DNA from: Alphaproteobacteria bacterium
GTDB taxonomy: Bacteria > Myxococcota_A > UBA796 > GCA-2862545
Assembly: GCA_020632925.1 (NCBI GenBank)
Contig: JACKER010000007.1
Location: forward strand, 868,001-932,000
Direction of reading: 5' to 3'
Length of the DNA stretch: 64,000 nucleotides
Positions 33,295-41,846 of the stretch are shown here, piece after piece (the stretch's first letter is position 1; each line of letters begins with the position of its first letter). The position numbers were made by a program, and so were the translations under genes. A model generated the notes under the pieces. The model ran no database searches. It saw only the letters and a list, made by a program, of their open reading frames with translations, and was not told the DNA's origin.

Positions 33295-33720
33295 ATGTCA
33301 GGCTGGTTCTTCCTCGGTGCAGCGATGATCGGAACCCCCGCCCAGGCGTGTCCGGGCAAGGAGGAGGCCTGCGCCGAGAAGCGCCAGGCGGCTGCCGATC
33401 CCGCGCACTGCGCCCGTCGGGCGGATCTGGTCGGGCCTGGCGCCTGCTCCTGGACCACGGAGATGGTGGCCCAGCGGGTGCTGGAGGAGGGGACCCCGTG
33501 GACGTACGTGGGAACCCTGGTGCGCTCGGACAACGCGCTGGCCTCCAAGGTCGCCGCTCCGTACACGATCGGTCCCGAGGGTCGTCGGATCCACGTCGTG
33601 GCGAACGAGGTGCTGGAGACGGTCGACACCGCCGGCCGGGTCTCGTTGGTCGGCCGCGTGCTCGACGTCGACGGGACGACGTACTTCGTCGCGACGACCG
33701 CCGGCCCGGGCAACGCCTGA
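33295..33720 (+). CDS. Exported Cys-containing protein of unknown function
   Basis: 141 residues. MSGWFFLGAAMIGTPAQA is a signal peptide with an AQA cleavage site, so the product should be periplasmic. The mature N-terminus holds four Cys (CPGKEEAC, HCARR, GACSW), which could form two disulfides. A beta-rich domain follows (SLVGRVLDVDGTTYFVATT). I do not recognise a family. TAGGTT (33268-33273) and GGAGA (33281) precede the ATG. Confidence 0.7.
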   Translation: MSGWFFLGAAMIGTPAQACPGKEEACAEKRQAAADPAHCARRADLVGPGACSWTTEMVAQRVLEEGTPWTYVGTLVRSDNALASKVAAPYTIGPEGRRIHVVANEVLETVDTAGRVSLVGRVLDVDGTTYFVATTAGPGNA

Positions 33721-33841
33721 CCCGATCGCGGTGTCGCTGGCGGGCCTGCCGCCCCCGTGGTAGCCGTCGGTCACGTTGCGCGTCGGCTCCGACCTGCGCA
33801 CAATGGTGGTGAGGGCCCGTCCGCCCTCGGAGGCCGAACCG

Positions 33842-34237
33842 TTGCCGTCGATCGATCCTTCTTCCGTGGTCGTCGCCCAGAAGCTGGCGGAGCTCGCCAT
33901 CGCGAAGAAGGCAACGGACGCTGCCCTCCTCGACATGCACGAGCTCGTCGACTACTGCGACGTCTTCGTGCTCCTGACCGCGCGCAACCGCCGCCACGTC
34001 GCCGCCATCGCGGAGGACCTTCGGATGTTCGCGAAGAAGGAGCTGGGGCTGCGCTGCATGGGGACCGAGGGCCTGCCGGTCGCCCGCTGGGTGCTCGTCG
34101 ACTTCGGCTCCGTCGTGGTCCACATCTTCGACGAGCCGCTGCGCGGGTTCTACGACCTCGACGGGCTGTGGAGCGACGCGCCGCGCCTGCCGATGCCCGA
34201 GGGCCCCGAGTCGGCGGAGATCGCCCAGCAGCCGTGA
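33842..34237 (+). CDS. rsfS: Ribosomal silencing factor RsfS
   Basis: RsfS/Iojap binds L14 and blocks subunit joining when nutrients are short. The conserved core begins VVVAQKLAELAIAKKATDAALLDMHELVDYCDVFVLLTARNRRHVAAIAEDL and ends with the VHIFDEPLRGFYDLDGLW segment, typical of the family. A TTG at 33842 has GGAGG 8 bases upstream and gives 131 residues, close to family length. ATG 33803 and GTG 33776 would add a Pro/Arg-rich N-terminus. A TTGCGC/CACAAT pair with 17-base spacing (33776-33804) could be its promoter. rlmH overlaps its end. Confidence 0.92.
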   Translation: MPSIDPSSVVVAQKLAELAIAKKATDAALLDMHELVDYCDVFVLLTARNRRHVAAIAEDLRMFAKKELGLRCMGTEGLPVARWVLVDFGSVVVHIFDEPLRGFYDLDGLWSDAPRLPMPEGPESAEIAQQP

Positions 34238-34701
34238 GCGCCCGCTTCCGTCTGCTCCGGGTCGGGAAGGCCCGGGGAACGTGGTCGGACGCGCCCGTCG
34301 AGGACTGGTCGAAGCGGATCCGCCGCTGGGGTGGGTTCGCCGAGGAGGACGTGAAGCCCGAGCCGTTCAAGGGCTCGGTCGAGGCCGTGCGCGATGCCGA
34401 GGCCGCGCGGCTGCTCGCCAGGGTGGGTGCCCGCGACCGGCTGATCGCGCTGGACGAGCGCGGCGAGCGGCTCGACACCGACGCCTTCGCGCAGCTGGTG
34501 GACGCGGGCCGGCAGGCGGGCGGGGGCCTGGTCTTCGCCATCGGCGGACCCTATGGGCACGGCCCGACGTTGCGCGACGCCGCGCACCGCGTGGTCCGGC
34601 TGTCCGACCTGGTCCTCAACCACGAGATCGCGCGGGTGGTCCTGGTCGAACAGCTCTATCGGGCGCTCACGTTGCTCGAGGGCGTCCCGTACCACCACTG
34701 A
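34234..34701 (+). CDS. rlmH: 23S rRNA pseudouridine-1915 N3-methyltransferase
   Basis: 155 residues. A SPOUT-class enzyme that methylates pseudouridine 1915 in helix 69 of 23S rRNA. LIALDERGERLDTDAFA, LVFAIGGPYGHG (the SAM-binding knot) and LNHEIARVVLVEQLYRALTLLEGVPYHH are characteristic. The GTG start overlaps the rsfS stop (GTGA), the usual rsfS-rlmH pairing. Confidence 0.95.
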   Translation: MSARFRLLRVGKARGTWSDAPVEDWSKRIRRWGGFAEEDVKPEPFKGSVEAVRDAEAARLLARVGARDRLIALDERGERLDTDAFAQLVDAGRQAGGGLVFAIGGPYGHGPTLRDAAHRVVRLSDLVLNHEIARVVLVEQLYRALTLLEGVPYHH

Positions 34702-34714
34702 CGGGTGGCTGGGA

Positions 34715-35068
34715 CTACTCGTCCTCGTCCTCGTCGTCGTCCTGGTCGACGAGCAGGGCGAACTCGGCGCGCACGGCCCCGTAGGTCGCGTCGTCGTCGA
34801 TGTACCCGAAGGTCTGGTTGCCGTCCTCGTCCAGGCCGTACGTGAAGATGAACATCTCGATCTCGTCGCCGTCCTCGGCCTGCAGCTGGTCGAGCGGCGC
34901 GAGCAGCGCGTACTCCTGGTCCTCGTGCTCGAGGATGCCCAGGATGGCGCACTCGAGCTCGCGCCCGTCCTCGTCCGTGATCGTGACCAGATCCGACTCG
35001 TCGATCTCCTCCGACTCGTCGAACCCGTCCACGTGACCCTCGCCGTTGTCCTCGGGATCCGTCGGCAT
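34715..35068 (-). CDS. DUF1292 acidic protein
   Basis: 117 residues, extremely acidic. The central LVTITDEDGRELECAILGIL and EYALLAPLDQ segments match DUF1292 (YrzB-like), a small cytoplasmic protein of unknown function. The C-terminus is an Asp/Glu tail (DDDEDEDE). It is the third gene of serA-serC-DUF1292, 3 bases after serC. Confidence 0.85.
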   Translation of the reverse strand: MPTDPEDNGEGHVDGFDESEEIDESDLVTITDEDGRELECAILGILEHEDQEYALLAPLDQLQAEDGDEIEMFIFTYGLDEDGNQTFGYIDDDATYGAVRAEFALLVDQDDDEDEDE

Positions 35069-35071
35069 CAG

Positions 35072-36160
35072 CTACCCCTGCGTCCGTTCGAACTCGCGCA
35101 TCCACTCGATCAGGGCGTCGACCGCCGCGTCCGTCTGCGCGTTGTACAGGCTCGCTCGTAGCCCGCCGAGCTCACGGTGGCCCTTCAATCCCGACATCTG
35201 CCGTTCGGAAGCACCCTTCAGGAAGGCCGCGTCGCGATCGGGATCGTCGGTCGTGAAGATCACGTTCATCCGGGAGCGGCTGTCGGTCCGCACCTTGGAG
35301 CGCCAGAAGCCCGAGCGGTCGATCTCGGCGTACAGCCGGGAGGCCTGCGCCTCGTTGCGCCGGTCCATGACCTCGAGGCCGCCCACGTCCTCCTCGAGCC
35401 AGCGCGCGACCTGGTCGATCGCGTAGATCCCGAAGGTGCAGGGCGTGTTCAGCATGGAGTCCTTCTCGACCTGCTTCGCGTACCGCAGCATCGCGGGCAG
35501 CTCGGTCTCCATGCGCCCGAGCAGGTCGCGCCGGACCGCCACCACCGTCACCCCGGACGGTCCGATGTTCTTCTGGGCGCCGGCGTAGATCATCGCGAAC
35601 TTCGAGCCGTCCACCGGGCGGGAGAGGAAGTTGCTCGACATGTCGCAGATCAGCGGCACGTCGCCCACGTCGGGGACGTAGGACATCTCCGTCCCGAAGA
35701 TGGTGTTGTTCGAGGTGTAGTGGAAGTAGGCCGTGCCCTCGGGGATGGCGCCCCACTCGCCCTGCGCGGGCACGTGGTCGTACCGCGAGGGCTTGCTCGA
35801 CCACCCCACGTCGACCGTGCCGTACCGCTTCGCGTCCTGCAGCGCGAGGTGCGCCCAGTGGCCCGTGTCGAGGTACGTCGCACGGCCGCCGCGCAACAGG
35901 TTCATCGGCAGCATGTAGAACTGCGAGCGAGCGCCGCCCTGCAGGAACAGCACCTCGTGGGTCGCGTCGTCCACACGAAGCAGGCGCTTGATCCGCGCCT
36001 TGGCCGACTGGTGGATCGCGTCGAAGACCTTCCCGCGGTGGCTGTGCTCGCACACGCCGATGCCGGACTCGCTCACGTCCCACAGGTCCTGCTGGGCCTG
36101 CTTCAGGACCACCTCGGGCAGCACGCCCGGACCGGCGGAGAAGTTGTGGATGCGCGACAT
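35072..36160 (-). CDS. serC: Phosphoserine aminotransferase
   Basis: 362 residues. PLP enzyme converting 3-phosphohydroxypyruvate and glutamate to phosphoserine; also used in vitamin B6 synthesis in some bacteria. NFSAGPGVLPE at the N-terminus, GVCEHSHRGK, GGARSQFYMLPMNLL, HYTSNNTIFGTE and AGAQKNIGPSGVTVV, with Lys as the PLP Schiff-base residue. Full length. GGGAGG precedes the ATG. It lies 21 bases downstream of serA, together giving two of the three serine synthesis steps. Confidence 0.96.
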   Translation of the reverse strand: MSRIHNFSAGPGVLPEVVLKQAQQDLWDVSESGIGVCEHSHRGKVFDAIHQSAKARIKRLLRVDDATHEVLFLQGGARSQFYMLPMNLLRGGRATYLDTGHWAHLALQDAKRYGTVDVGWSSKPSRYDHVPAQGEWGAIPEGTAYFHYTSNNTIFGTEMSYVPDVGDVPLICDMSSNFLSRPVDGSKFAMIYAGAQKNIGPSGVTVVAVRRDLLGRMETELPAMLRYAKQVEKDSMLNTPCTFGIYAIDQVARWLEEDVGGLEVMDRRNEAQASRLYAEIDRSGFWRSKVRTDSRSRMNVIFTTDDPDRDAAFLKGASERQMSGLKGHRELGGLRASLYNAQTDAAVDALIEWMREFERTQG

Positions 36161-36181
36161 CGGACCTCCCAGGCGCGGAGC

Positions 36182-37381
36182 CTACAGCGCCACGACGGAG
36201 ACGTCGAGGACGTGCTCGAGGGCGTCGAGGCGCTCGACGACGTCCGCTCCGGGGGCGCTCGACACCTGCACGCGCGCGATCGCGGCGCCGCCGGGGAAGA
36301 CGACGTTCGCCATCTCCTGGACGTTGATCTTCGCCTCGCGGAGCGTGCCGAGGACCCCCGCCAGCACGCCCACCCGATCGAGGTGGCGCACGGTCACCCG
36401 GTGCGTCGCCGTCGACCGGACCAAGGAGTTCACGCCGTTGAGCACCACGCCGTCGTCGCGGAACGCCTCGATGATCCGGCAGGCCTCGTCGCCCACCGCC
36501 TCCTGGGCCTCCTCGGTCGACGCTCCGATGTGGTGGCTGCCGTACACGTTCGGGTGCTTGGCCAGCGGGTGATCGAAGGGCGCCTCGCCCCCGGACGGCT
36601 CGCCGCTGAACACGTCGAGGCCCGCGCGCAGCGCGCGCTCGTCCAGGGCACGGAGCAGCGCGGTCTCGTCGACCACCTCCGCGCGGCTGGTGTTCAGGAA
36701 GAGCGCCCCGTGCTTCATCACCGAGAAGACCGACTCGCCGACGAAGCCGCGGGTCTGGTCGTTCAGCGCGAGGTGCACCGTCACCACGTCGGACCGGGCG
36801 GCCAGCGACTCGGGCGTCGCCGCGCGCTCCACGCCGAGCTCGGCCGCGAGCTCGTCGGTCAGGGAGCGAGACCAGGCCACCACCTTCATCCCGAAGGCCT
36901 GCGCCCGACGGATCACGGCCCGCCCGATGTCGCCGGTGCCGATCACGCCCAGGGTGCGCGTCTTGAGCCCGAGGCCGCCGCTGTAGGCCGACTTGGCCCA
37001 GCGCCCGGCGCGCAGATCGGCGACGCCGTCGGGGATTCGCCGGTCCAGCGCGAGCATCAGACCCATCGCCAGCTCGGCGACGGCGACCGCGTTCTTGCCG
37101 GGGCAGTTCGTGACGAAGATCCCGCGCCCGCTGCACGCCTTCACGTCGATCGTGTTCACGCCGGCGCCCGCTCGGACCACGAGCGACAGCTTCTTGCCCG
37201 CGGCGACGTGATCCGCGGTCACCTTCGTGCTCCGCACCACCAGCACGTCGGGCTCGAACTCTCGCAGGCGATCACCGAGCTCCGCCGCGGTCAGCTTGGG
37301 CTCCGAACGCACCTCGAACCCCTTCGACGCGAGCCTCACCCGAGCACGATCCGGAAGCTTGTCGGCGAACAACACGCGCAT
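36182..37381 (-). CDS. serA: D-3-phosphoglycerate dehydrogenase
   Basis: 399 residues. First step of serine synthesis: oxidises 3-phosphoglycerate with NAD. Features: Rossmann loop LGVIGTGDIGRAV, catalytic Arg in NTSRAEVVDE, Glu in DVFSGEP and His in GSHHIGAST. A C-terminal ACT domain (about 325-399, HLDRVGVLAGVLGTL) suggests serine feedback. ATG at 37381. It heads the operon and is divergent from the REC-EAL gene. Confidence 0.95.
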   Translation of the reverse strand: MRVLFADKLPDRARVRLASKGFEVRSEPKLTAAELGDRLREFEPDVLVVRSTKVTADHVAAGKKLSLVVRAGAGVNTIDVKACSGRGIFVTNCPGKNAVAVAELAMGLMLALDRRIPDGVADLRAGRWAKSAYSGGLGLKTRTLGVIGTGDIGRAVIRRAQAFGMKVVAWSRSLTDELAAELGVERAATPESLAARSDVVTVHLALNDQTRGFVGESVFSVMKHGALFLNTSRAEVVDETALLRALDERALRAGLDVFSGEPSGGEAPFDHPLAKHPNVYGSHHIGASTEEAQEAVGDEACRIIEAFRDDGVVLNGVNSLVRSTATHRVTVRHLDRVGVLAGVLGTLREAKINVQEMANVVFPGGAAIARVQVSSAPGADVVERLDALEHVLDVSVVAL

Positions 37382-37461
37382 GCTCGACCCCCGTGGAAAG
37401 CGGCGGGACGGTACCCCAGCAAGGCTCCGGTGTACACCCGTGAGGACCGGGACGACGAGAC

Positions 37462-38667
37462 ATGAGTAGGATGGAGGCACCTCGTCCGGTGTCGTCGGAG
37501 GCTCGGTTGGTTCGACGGGTCCTGGTGGTGGATGACGACGCGATGGTCCTTCGCGGCGTCGCGAAGGTGTTGTCCCGCGCCGGCTACGAGGTGCTCACGG
37601 CGGTCGACGTGGCCTCGGCCCTCGAGTACGCCGAGGCGGCGCCCATCGACGCGGCGCTCGTGGACTACCAGCTGGCCCGCGAGTCGGGCATGGCCGTCCT
37701 GTCGACGCTCAGGCAGGTCCAGCCGCGCTGCGTCCGCATCCTCATCACGGGGCGCTCGGACTCCGCGGTGTTCGTCGAGGCCGTGAACCAGGGTGAGGTC
37801 GCCAAGGTGCTGCAGAAGCCCTTCGACGGGGAGAAGCTGCTCGAGGGGCTCGACGAGGCCTTCCACCGCGCCGCCTTCATGATCGAGGTGGCCCGCACCA
37901 GCGGCGACGAGGCCGCCGAGCGGGACCGCCAGGCGGTCGACGAGGCCATCCGCCCCGACCTGTTCGCCATGGCGCTGCAACCCCTGTACGACATGCGGAC
38001 GGGGACGCCTCGGATCTTCGCCTACGAGTGCCTGATGCGCCCCAAGCACGGCGTGCTGTCGAGCCCGTACGCGCTCCTCTCCGCCGCCGAGCGGCACGAG
38101 CGGATCCTCGACCTGGGGACGCTCGTGTTGCGCGTCGCCGGGCAGATCCTCGAGCAGCTCCCCTCCGTCGCGGACGGACTGCCCAGGCTCTTCGTGAACC
38201 TCCACCCCCAGCAGCTCGCCGATCCCCAGCGCCTCGCGCGGGATCTCTCGGCGTTGCGGCAGCCGCACCGGGTGACCCTCGAGATCACCGAGCAGGCGTC
38301 CGCCACCCGTCTCGATCGCTGGGAGGAGTCGATGAAGGTCATCGCCGACGGCGGCTACGGAACGGCCGTCGACGACCTGGGCTCCGGCTACTCCTCCCTG
38401 TCGATCCTGGCCGACCTCCAGCCGCAGTTCATCAAGCTGGACATGAGCCTGGTCCGCAACGTCCACCGCGAGCCGCGCAAGCAGCGCCTGGTCCAGCTCA
38501 TGACCGCGTTCGGCGAGGCCACGGGCTCGCTGGTCGTCGGAGAGGGGGTCGAGTGCGAGGAGGAGATGCAGACCCTGCTGGACAGCGGCGTCCCCATCCT
38601 CCAGGGCTTCCACTTCGCGCGACCCTCCGAGCACTACGTGCCGGCGTCCCGACCCGCCCTGCGCTGA
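37462..38667 (+). CDS. Response regulator with EAL cyclic-di-GMP phosphodiesterase domain
   Basis: 401 residues. REC domain at about 19-135: VLVVDDDAMVLRG, VDYQLARESGM with the phospho-Asp, and KPFDGEKLL with the conserved Lys. EAL domain at about 165-390: YECLMRP replaces the EALxR signature (first Glu kept), FVNLHP, LEITE, VDDLGSGYSSL, IKLDMSLV and GEGVE keep the metal and catalytic residues, so c-di-GMP hydrolysis is likely. No histidine kinase is adjacent. ATG 37462 is in frame but TAGGAT at 37467-37472 could be a -10 box; a GTG near 37489 would then be the real start. Confidence 0.9.
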   Translation: MSRMEAPRPVSSEARLVRRVLVVDDDAMVLRGVAKVLSRAGYEVLTAVDVASALEYAEAAPIDAALVDYQLARESGMAVLSTLRQVQPRCVRILITGRSDSAVFVEAVNQGEVAKVLQKPFDGEKLLEGLDEAFHRAAFMIEVARTSGDEAAERDRQAVDEAIRPDLFAMALQPLYDMRTGTPRIFAYECLMRPKHGVLSSPYALLSAAERHERILDLGTLVLRVAGQILEQLPSVADGLPRLFVNLHPQQLADPQRLARDLSALRQPHRVTLEITEQASATRLDRWEESMKVIADGGYGTAVDDLGSGYSSLSILADLQPQFIKLDMSLVRNVHREPRKQRLVQLMTAFGEATGSLVVGEGVECEEEMQTLLDSGVPILQGFHFARPSEHYVPASRPALR

Positions 38668-38680
38668 TCGAGGCGCTCGA

Positions 38681-39022
38681 CTACCAGTTGCTCATCGCGC
38701 CGAGATCCTCGACCCGCGAGAACCCGAGGCCGCGCAGGGTGTTGGCGGCGGCGGCGGAGCGCGCGCCCGACCGGCAGTAGACGACGACCGGCTGCGTCTT
38801 GTCGATCTCCTTCGAACGAGCGGCGATCTGGTCGACGGGGATGTTGCGGGCACCGTCGATGTGGCCCGACGCGAACTCGGCGGGCGTCCTCACGTCCACC
38901 AGCGCAGCCCCCCCGGACACCAGCTCGTGGGCGGCGGCGCTGTCCTTCGCCCCGCCCAGCATCATCCACGCGAACCCCGCCAGCACGACCACCAGCCCGA
39001 TCCAGGGCAGCATCTCCCTCAT
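38681..39022 (-). CDS. Membrane-anchored rhodanese-like protein
   Basis: 113 residues. One N-terminal membrane helix (about 5-25) and a single rhodanese domain; VVYCRSGARSA holds the catalytic Cys that carries sulfane sulfur. Such proteins move sulfur or detoxify persulfide. Its ATG overlaps the end of the ArsR gene (38 to 39 kb operon), so expression is probably under that regulator. Confidence 0.92.
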   Translation of the reverse strand: MREMLPWIGLVVVLAGFAWMMLGGAKDSAAAHELVSGGAALVDVRTPAEFASGHIDGARNIPVDQIAARSKEIDKTQPVVVYCRSGARSAAAANTLRGLGFSRVEDLGAMSNW

Positions 39023-39327
39023 CGCTCACCTCTCGCAGGTTGCATGGCGAGGGCCTCGATCAGCGGCGGAACCGCCGGGTGGACCACGCCGTAGATCTGG
39101 GTGCGTCCCTCGCGTCGCGCCTCGACCACGCCCGCGTCCCGGAGGACCGCGAGGTGGCGGCTCACCAGGGCCTGCGGCAGCCCGAGGCAGTCGACCATCG
39201 GCGTGACCGCGCAGCTACCGTCGAGCAGGCCACAGACGATCCGCAGCCGGACGGGGTGGGCGAGGGCAGCCAGCAGGCCGGCCACCTCCTCGCACCGCTC
39301 CGCTTCGGGAAGCATCTCATATTCCAT
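39019..39327 (-). CDS. ArsR-family regulator, likely persulfide or metal sensor
   Basis: 102 residues, winged helix. ALAHPVRLRIVCGLLDG, the recognition helix LPQALVSRHLAVLRDAGVV and EARREGRTQIYGV wing are typical. Cys32 sits where BigR/SqrR-type persulfide sensors keep their first Cys, but the usual second C-terminal Cys is absent; Cys12, 39 and 47 may substitute. ATG 39327 or ATG 39315 is the start. Its promoter contains an inverted repeat. It overlaps the rhodanese gene, which supports sulfur sensing. Confidence 0.88.
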   Translation of the reverse strand: MEYEMLPEAERCEEVAGLLAALAHPVRLRIVCGLLDGSCAVTPMVDCLGLPQALVSRHLAVLRDAGVVEARREGRTQIYGVVHPAVPPLIEALAMQPARGER

Positions 39328-39337
39328 ATACGAGATG
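39313..39337. promoter_or_regulatory. Operator-like inverted repeat at the ArsR gene
   Basis: CATCTC (39313-39318) and GAGATG (39332-39337) are perfect 6-base arms around a 13-base AT-rich centre, in a setting of very high GC. It overlaps the ArsR start codons and -10-like TATATG on the minus strand. Size and position fit an autoregulatory ArsR site. Confidence 0.6.
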
Positions 39338-39340
39338 TAA

Positions 39341-40447
39341 CTAGCTGCGGGCCAGAGCGTCCAGGACCGTCCGCGCTCGGGTGGCGAGATCGGGGGCCAT
39401 CAGCACGGTGAGCAGCTCCTCTCTGCGCATCGGGAGATCGCGGGCGACGACGTCGATCATCGCCTCGCCGCGGACCGCGCTCGCCAGCGCCAGCCCTCCG
39501 GGGGGATGGCCGACCTCCACGCGGCGGCGCACCACCTCGGCCGCGCGGTGGCGGACCTCCTCGAGCAAGGCCACGTCCTCGTCCTCGGCCATGGGCTCGG
39601 CGCACGTCGCGACCTCCGCCACGAGCTCCTCGCCGCCGACCCACCGCCTCACCTCCACGCGGGCGAGGCACTGCAGGAGCACGTCGCGCGCATCGGGCCG
39701 ATCGGGCGAGGGGACGGCGCTGCGGATCTCTGCGACGACGCCGATGTCCAGCAGATCCTCGGGCTTCGGCTCCAGCAGACGGCCCTCGCGCTCCGGGGCG
39801 AGCAGCACCACCCGGCGGTCGCCTGCCAGCGCCGTCGCGACCGCCCGCACCGAGTCCGCGCGGCCTGCCCGGATCCCCAGCGGCCCTCCCGGCAGGACGA
39901 CGCCGCTGGTGACGGCGATCACGGGCGCCGTGAAGCGCTCCGGCAGCGGCCCAGCCGGAACCTCCTCGAGCCCCAGCCGCGCGTCCGGGCGCCCCGTGGA
40001 GGGGTCCCAGGTCGCCCGCCAGTCGGCGTACCGGCCGTCGAGCAGCGAGGCGACGCGCGCCGCGCTCTGCGGCGAGTCGGGCACGTGGTACTCGGAGGGC
40101 AGCCCGAACGCGACCTGCTGGACGTAGTCGGACAGGAAGCTGCCCGAGCGGGGGTCGAGGTACTCCAGCGCGAAGGCCAGGCCCTCGTCCGAGAACATGT
40201 CGTCGAGCAGCGCGGCGTCCCAGGCCTCGAGCAGCTCGGCGCCGGTGATCTCGCCGGCCCGGAACGCGACGAAGGCGTCGGGCGTCCGCTCCTCGAGCCA
40301 CGGGGCGTGCAGGCCCCGCCCCACCGCCCAGGCGAAGAACAGCCCCAGGTGCACGACCGCCTGCCGGTCGGGGAGGCCCTCGGCGCGCACCGAGTCCAGG
40401 TGCCACGCCGCCTTGTCGAAGACCACCGCGCGCTCGGCCACCCGCAC
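39341..40447 (-). CDS. DUF7832-like domain fused to Lon N-terminal domain
   Basis: 368 residues. The first 70 residues (VFDKAAWHLDSV, VVHLGLFFAWAVGRGL) resemble DUF7832. Residues about 165-290 resemble the substrate-binding LON domain: PVIAVTSGVVLPGGPLGI, DRRVVLLAPE, PEDLLDIGVVAEIRS and DVLLQCLARVEVRRW follow the Lon order. No AAA or Ser-Lys protease domain is present. It could be an adaptor. GTG start at 40447 (or 40441). Divergent from the MATE gene with promoters only about 40 bases apart. The domain calls are by recall of family patterns. Confidence 0.65.
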   Translation of the reverse strand: MRVAERAVVFDKAAWHLDSVRAEGLPDRQAVVHLGLFFAWAVGRGLHAPWLEERTPDAFVAFRAGEITGAELLEAWDAALLDDMFSDEGLAFALEYLDPRSGSFLSDYVQQVAFGLPSEYHVPDSPQSAARVASLLDGRYADWRATWDPSTGRPDARLGLEEVPAGPLPERFTAPVIAVTSGVVLPGGPLGIRAGRADSVRAVATALAGDRRVVLLAPEREGRLLEPKPEDLLDIGVVAEIRSAVPSPDRPDARDVLLQCLARVEVRRWVGGEELVAEVATCAEPMAEDEDVALLEEVRHRAAEVVRRRVEVGHPPGGLALASAVRGEAMIDVVARDLPMRREELLTVLMAPDLATRARTVLDALARS

Positions 40448-40457
40448 CTCCGCGCGC

Positions 40458-40476
40458 AGCCTACATCGCGTACCAT
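40458..40476. promoter_or_regulatory. Overlapping divergent promoter region
   Basis: TAGGCT on minus (40463-40458) lies 10 bases before GTG 40447. TACCAT on plus (40471-40476) lies 15 bases before ATG 40492, with GGAGG between. The two start sites must be within about 35 bases. Confidence 0.4.
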
Positions 40477-40491
40477 GCCGCCGGAGGCGCG

Positions 40492-41838
40492 ATGGCCGGT
40501 GGGGGTCTGGGGGTGGCTCCCGACCGGTTGCGACGGATCGGCGCGCTCGCCACGCCGATCGTGGGCGCGATGGTGTCCCAGAACGTCCTCAACCTGGTGG
40601 ACACCAAGATGGTGGGCTCGCTCGGCGACGCGGCCATCGCGGCGGTGGGGTCGGCCTCCTTCGTGAGCTTCGCGTGCGTGAGCCTCGTCACCGGCCTGTC
40701 CTCGGGCGTGCAGGCGCAGGCGGCCCGACGACTGGGCGAGCATCGGATCCACGACGCGGTCGCCCCCCTCAACGCGGGCCTCCTGATGTCGTTGTGCTTC
40801 GGCGTCCCCGCGACGCTGATCCTGTGGCAGCTCGCGCCGACGCTCTTCCCCTACGTGAACCCCGATCCCGAGGTGGTGGCGCAGGCCGTTCCCTACCTCC
40901 GAGCACGGCTGATCGCGATCGCGCCCATCGGGATGAGCTTCGCGTTCCGCGGCTACTGGAACGGCATCGACCGGCCCCGGCTCTACCTCTCGACGCTCCT
41001 CGTCCAGCACTCGGTCAACATCGCGGCCGAGTGGGTGCTCATCTTCGGTCACTTCGGCATGCCGGCGCTCGGGACGCTGGGCGCGGGCGTGGCGGCGGTG
41101 ATCGGCGCGCTCACCGGCGTGCTGACCTACGTGGTGCTGGCGCTGCGCCACCGCTCGATCACGCACTTCCCCGGGCGCTTCCCGGACCTCCCCACCGTGA
41201 GCGCGCTGCTGCGCCTGTCCCTGCCCACGTCGCTGCAGCAGCTCTTGTTCGCGCTCGGCTTCGTGGTGCTGTTCTGGGTGATCGGCCAGCTCGGCCAGGC
41301 GGAGGCCGCGGCCGCCAGCGTCCTCATCAACGTGACCCTGATCGCCCTGCTCCCGGGCCTCGCGCTCGGACTCACGTCGATGACCCTGGTCGGGCAGGCG
41401 CTCGGGCAGAAGGACCCGGACGACGCCTACCGCTGGGGTTGGGACGTCGTGAAGGTCGGGGTGGTGATCATGGTGGCGCTCGGGCTGCCGATGGTGGCCA
41501 TACCCGACCGGATCCTCGGGTTCTTCCTGCCAGGGAGGCCCGAGACGGTCGCCGTGGGCACCGGCGCGCTCAGGCTCGTGGGCGGGCTGATCGGACTGGA
41601 CGCCGTCGGCATGGTGCTGATGAACGCGCTGCTCGGTGCCGGGGCGGCTCGCCTGGTCGCGGGCGTGGCCATCGGCCTGCAGTGGGGGTTCTTCCTCCCC
41701 GTGGCCTGGCTGGTGGGGCCGCGTCTCGGCGGGACGCTCACCACGATATGGGCGGTGCAGGCCATCCAGCGCGGCCTGCAGGCGATCGCCTTCGGGGTGG
41801 CCTGGTGGCGGCGCCGCTGGGCGGCGATCCGGATCTAG
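40492..41838 (+). CDS. MATE-family efflux transporter
   Basis: 448 residues, about twelve helices in two six-helix halves. IGALATPIVGAMVSQNVLNLVDTKMVGSLGD at the start is the MATE signature; LPTSLQQLLFALGFVVLFWVIG begins the second half. It exchanges Na+ or H+ for cationic compounds across the inner membrane; the substrate cannot be read. The ATG has GGAGG upstream. A gene of unknown function follows 8 bases after the stop. Confidence 0.93.
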   Translation: MAGGGLGVAPDRLRRIGALATPIVGAMVSQNVLNLVDTKMVGSLGDAAIAAVGSASFVSFACVSLVTGLSSGVQAQAARRLGEHRIHDAVAPLNAGLLMSLCFGVPATLILWQLAPTLFPYVNPDPEVVAQAVPYLRARLIAIAPIGMSFAFRGYWNGIDRPRLYLSTLLVQHSVNIAAEWVLIFGHFGMPALGTLGAGVAAVIGALTGVLTYVVLALRHRSITHFPGRFPDLPTVSALLRLSLPTSLQQLLFALGFVVLFWVIGQLGQAEAAAASVLINVTLIALLPGLALGLTSMTLVGQALGQKDPDDAYRWGWDVVKVGVVIMVALGLPMVAIPDRILGFFLPGRPETVAVGTGALRLVGGLIGLDAVGMVLMNALLGAGAARLVAGVAIGLQWGFFLPVAWLVGPRLGGTLTTIWAVQAIQRGLQAIAFGVAWWRRRWAAIRI

Positions 41839-41846
41839 GGGGGGAC

